Shown here: positions 38,718 through 38,815 of the stretch, in pieces
Position numbering within the stretch: position 1 is the first letter of the stretch
How the letters are laid out: each line of letters begins with the position of its first letter
Assembly: GCA_017354375.1 (NCBI GenBank)
Contig: JAFMRC010000010.1
Location: 1 to 38,815, forward strand
Length of the DNA: 38,815 nt
Reading direction: 5' to 3'
Origin: Nocardiopsaceae bacterium
Lineage (GTDB): Bacteria; Actinomycetota; Actinomycetes; Streptosporangiales; Streptosporangiaceae
The notes under the pieces: model-generated
What the model saw: the letters and a program-made list of their open reading frames with translations, nothing else
Database searches by the model: none
Told to the model about the DNA's origin: nothing
Program-made: the position numbers and the translations under genes

Positions 38718-38777
38718 AGCATGCCGAGTGCGCACTTGGGCAACCTCTAGCTGGCCCAAAAGCGCACCTGGCACGTT
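38718..38777 (-). repeat. Dispersed 60-bp repeat, copy B3
   Basis: On the minus strand it starts AACGTGCCAGGTGCGCTTTT and ends GTGCGCACTCGGCATGCT. It differs from B1 at only a few positions. Confidence 0.85.
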
Positions 38778-38785
38778 AGGGGGGC

Positions 38786-38815
38786 GGCGGAGGCGGGGGC
38801 GGCGGAGGCGGGGGC
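38786..38815 (+). repeat. 15-bp tandem repeat cut by the window end
   Basis: GGCGGAGGCGGGGGC occurs twice without a gap and may continue past the window. Confidence 0.6.

Noticed and set aside
38502-38774. Minus-strand open frame of 90 codons after crgA
   Set aside because: It consists of the B repeats read through; the peptide NVPGALLGQLE is a repeat artefact.

Overview
The window is chromosomal DNA from a high-GC actinomycete. Codon third positions are overwhelmingly G or C, GTG starts are common, and three regions are diagnostic: the fhaA-fhaB-pstP-rodA-pbpA-pknA-pknB-crgA cell-envelope signalling cluster, a bacterial proteasome activator (bpa), and two SigE-family ECF sigma factors. The genus cannot be fixed from sequence alone. 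The short FhaA and the absence of trpG between pknB and crgA argue against a mycobacterial layout. No CRISPR array, insertion sequence, phage gene or rRNA was seen.

Layout. 1-570 holds an apparent leftover: a WYL-type regulator tail joined in frame to the C-terminal half of a glyoxalase-like protein. 743-2424 (minus) is an ECF sigma factor translationally coupled to a membrane-anchored beta-propeller protein, flanked by 35-bp direct repeats. 2533-6698 (minus) is an exopolysaccharide-type operon: GT-C glycosyltransferase, cellulose-synthase-like GT2 and GH26 lipoprotein. A tRNA-Ser(GCU), an acyl-CoA ligase with a tandem operator-like repeat, and a second SigE-family sigma factor follow. 9677-11724 (plus) encodes a double-psi-barrel-like protein and a MauE-type membrane protein. 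11753-12027 holds three copies of a dispersed repeat of about 60 bp; three more copies lie in the opposite orientation at 38464-38777. 12104-16139 (minus) encodes an Orc1/Cdc6-like ATPase, a Tat-exported arylsulfotransferase-family protein and a CtaG-like protein. Then come tRNA-Ser(UGA), a MinD/EspI-like ATPase, a PIG3-type quinone reductase and bpa.

20527-24916 (minus) runs RsbW-like kinase, arginine-deiminase-like protein, STAS antagonist, GT2, DUF4446, prephenate dehydratase. The deiminase-like protein appears to have lost its catalytic Cys, His and Glu, so it is probably a pseudoenzyme placed between two partner-switching proteins. This is the most unusual item in the window. Next are a Wzt-type ABC ATPase, a PAS-GAF-PAS histidine kinase, a universal stress protein and tRNA-Leu(CAG).

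28687-38274 (plus) is the Ser/Thr kinase and peptidoglycan elongation operon, with four consecutive 4-nt stop/start overlaps from fhaB to pknA. PstP, PknA and PknB each carry an Asp/Tyr-rich stretch just before the transmembrane helix. The stop codon of crgA lies inside a large palindrome, and the remaining 0.5 kb holds hairpins and dispersed repeats but no credible gene.
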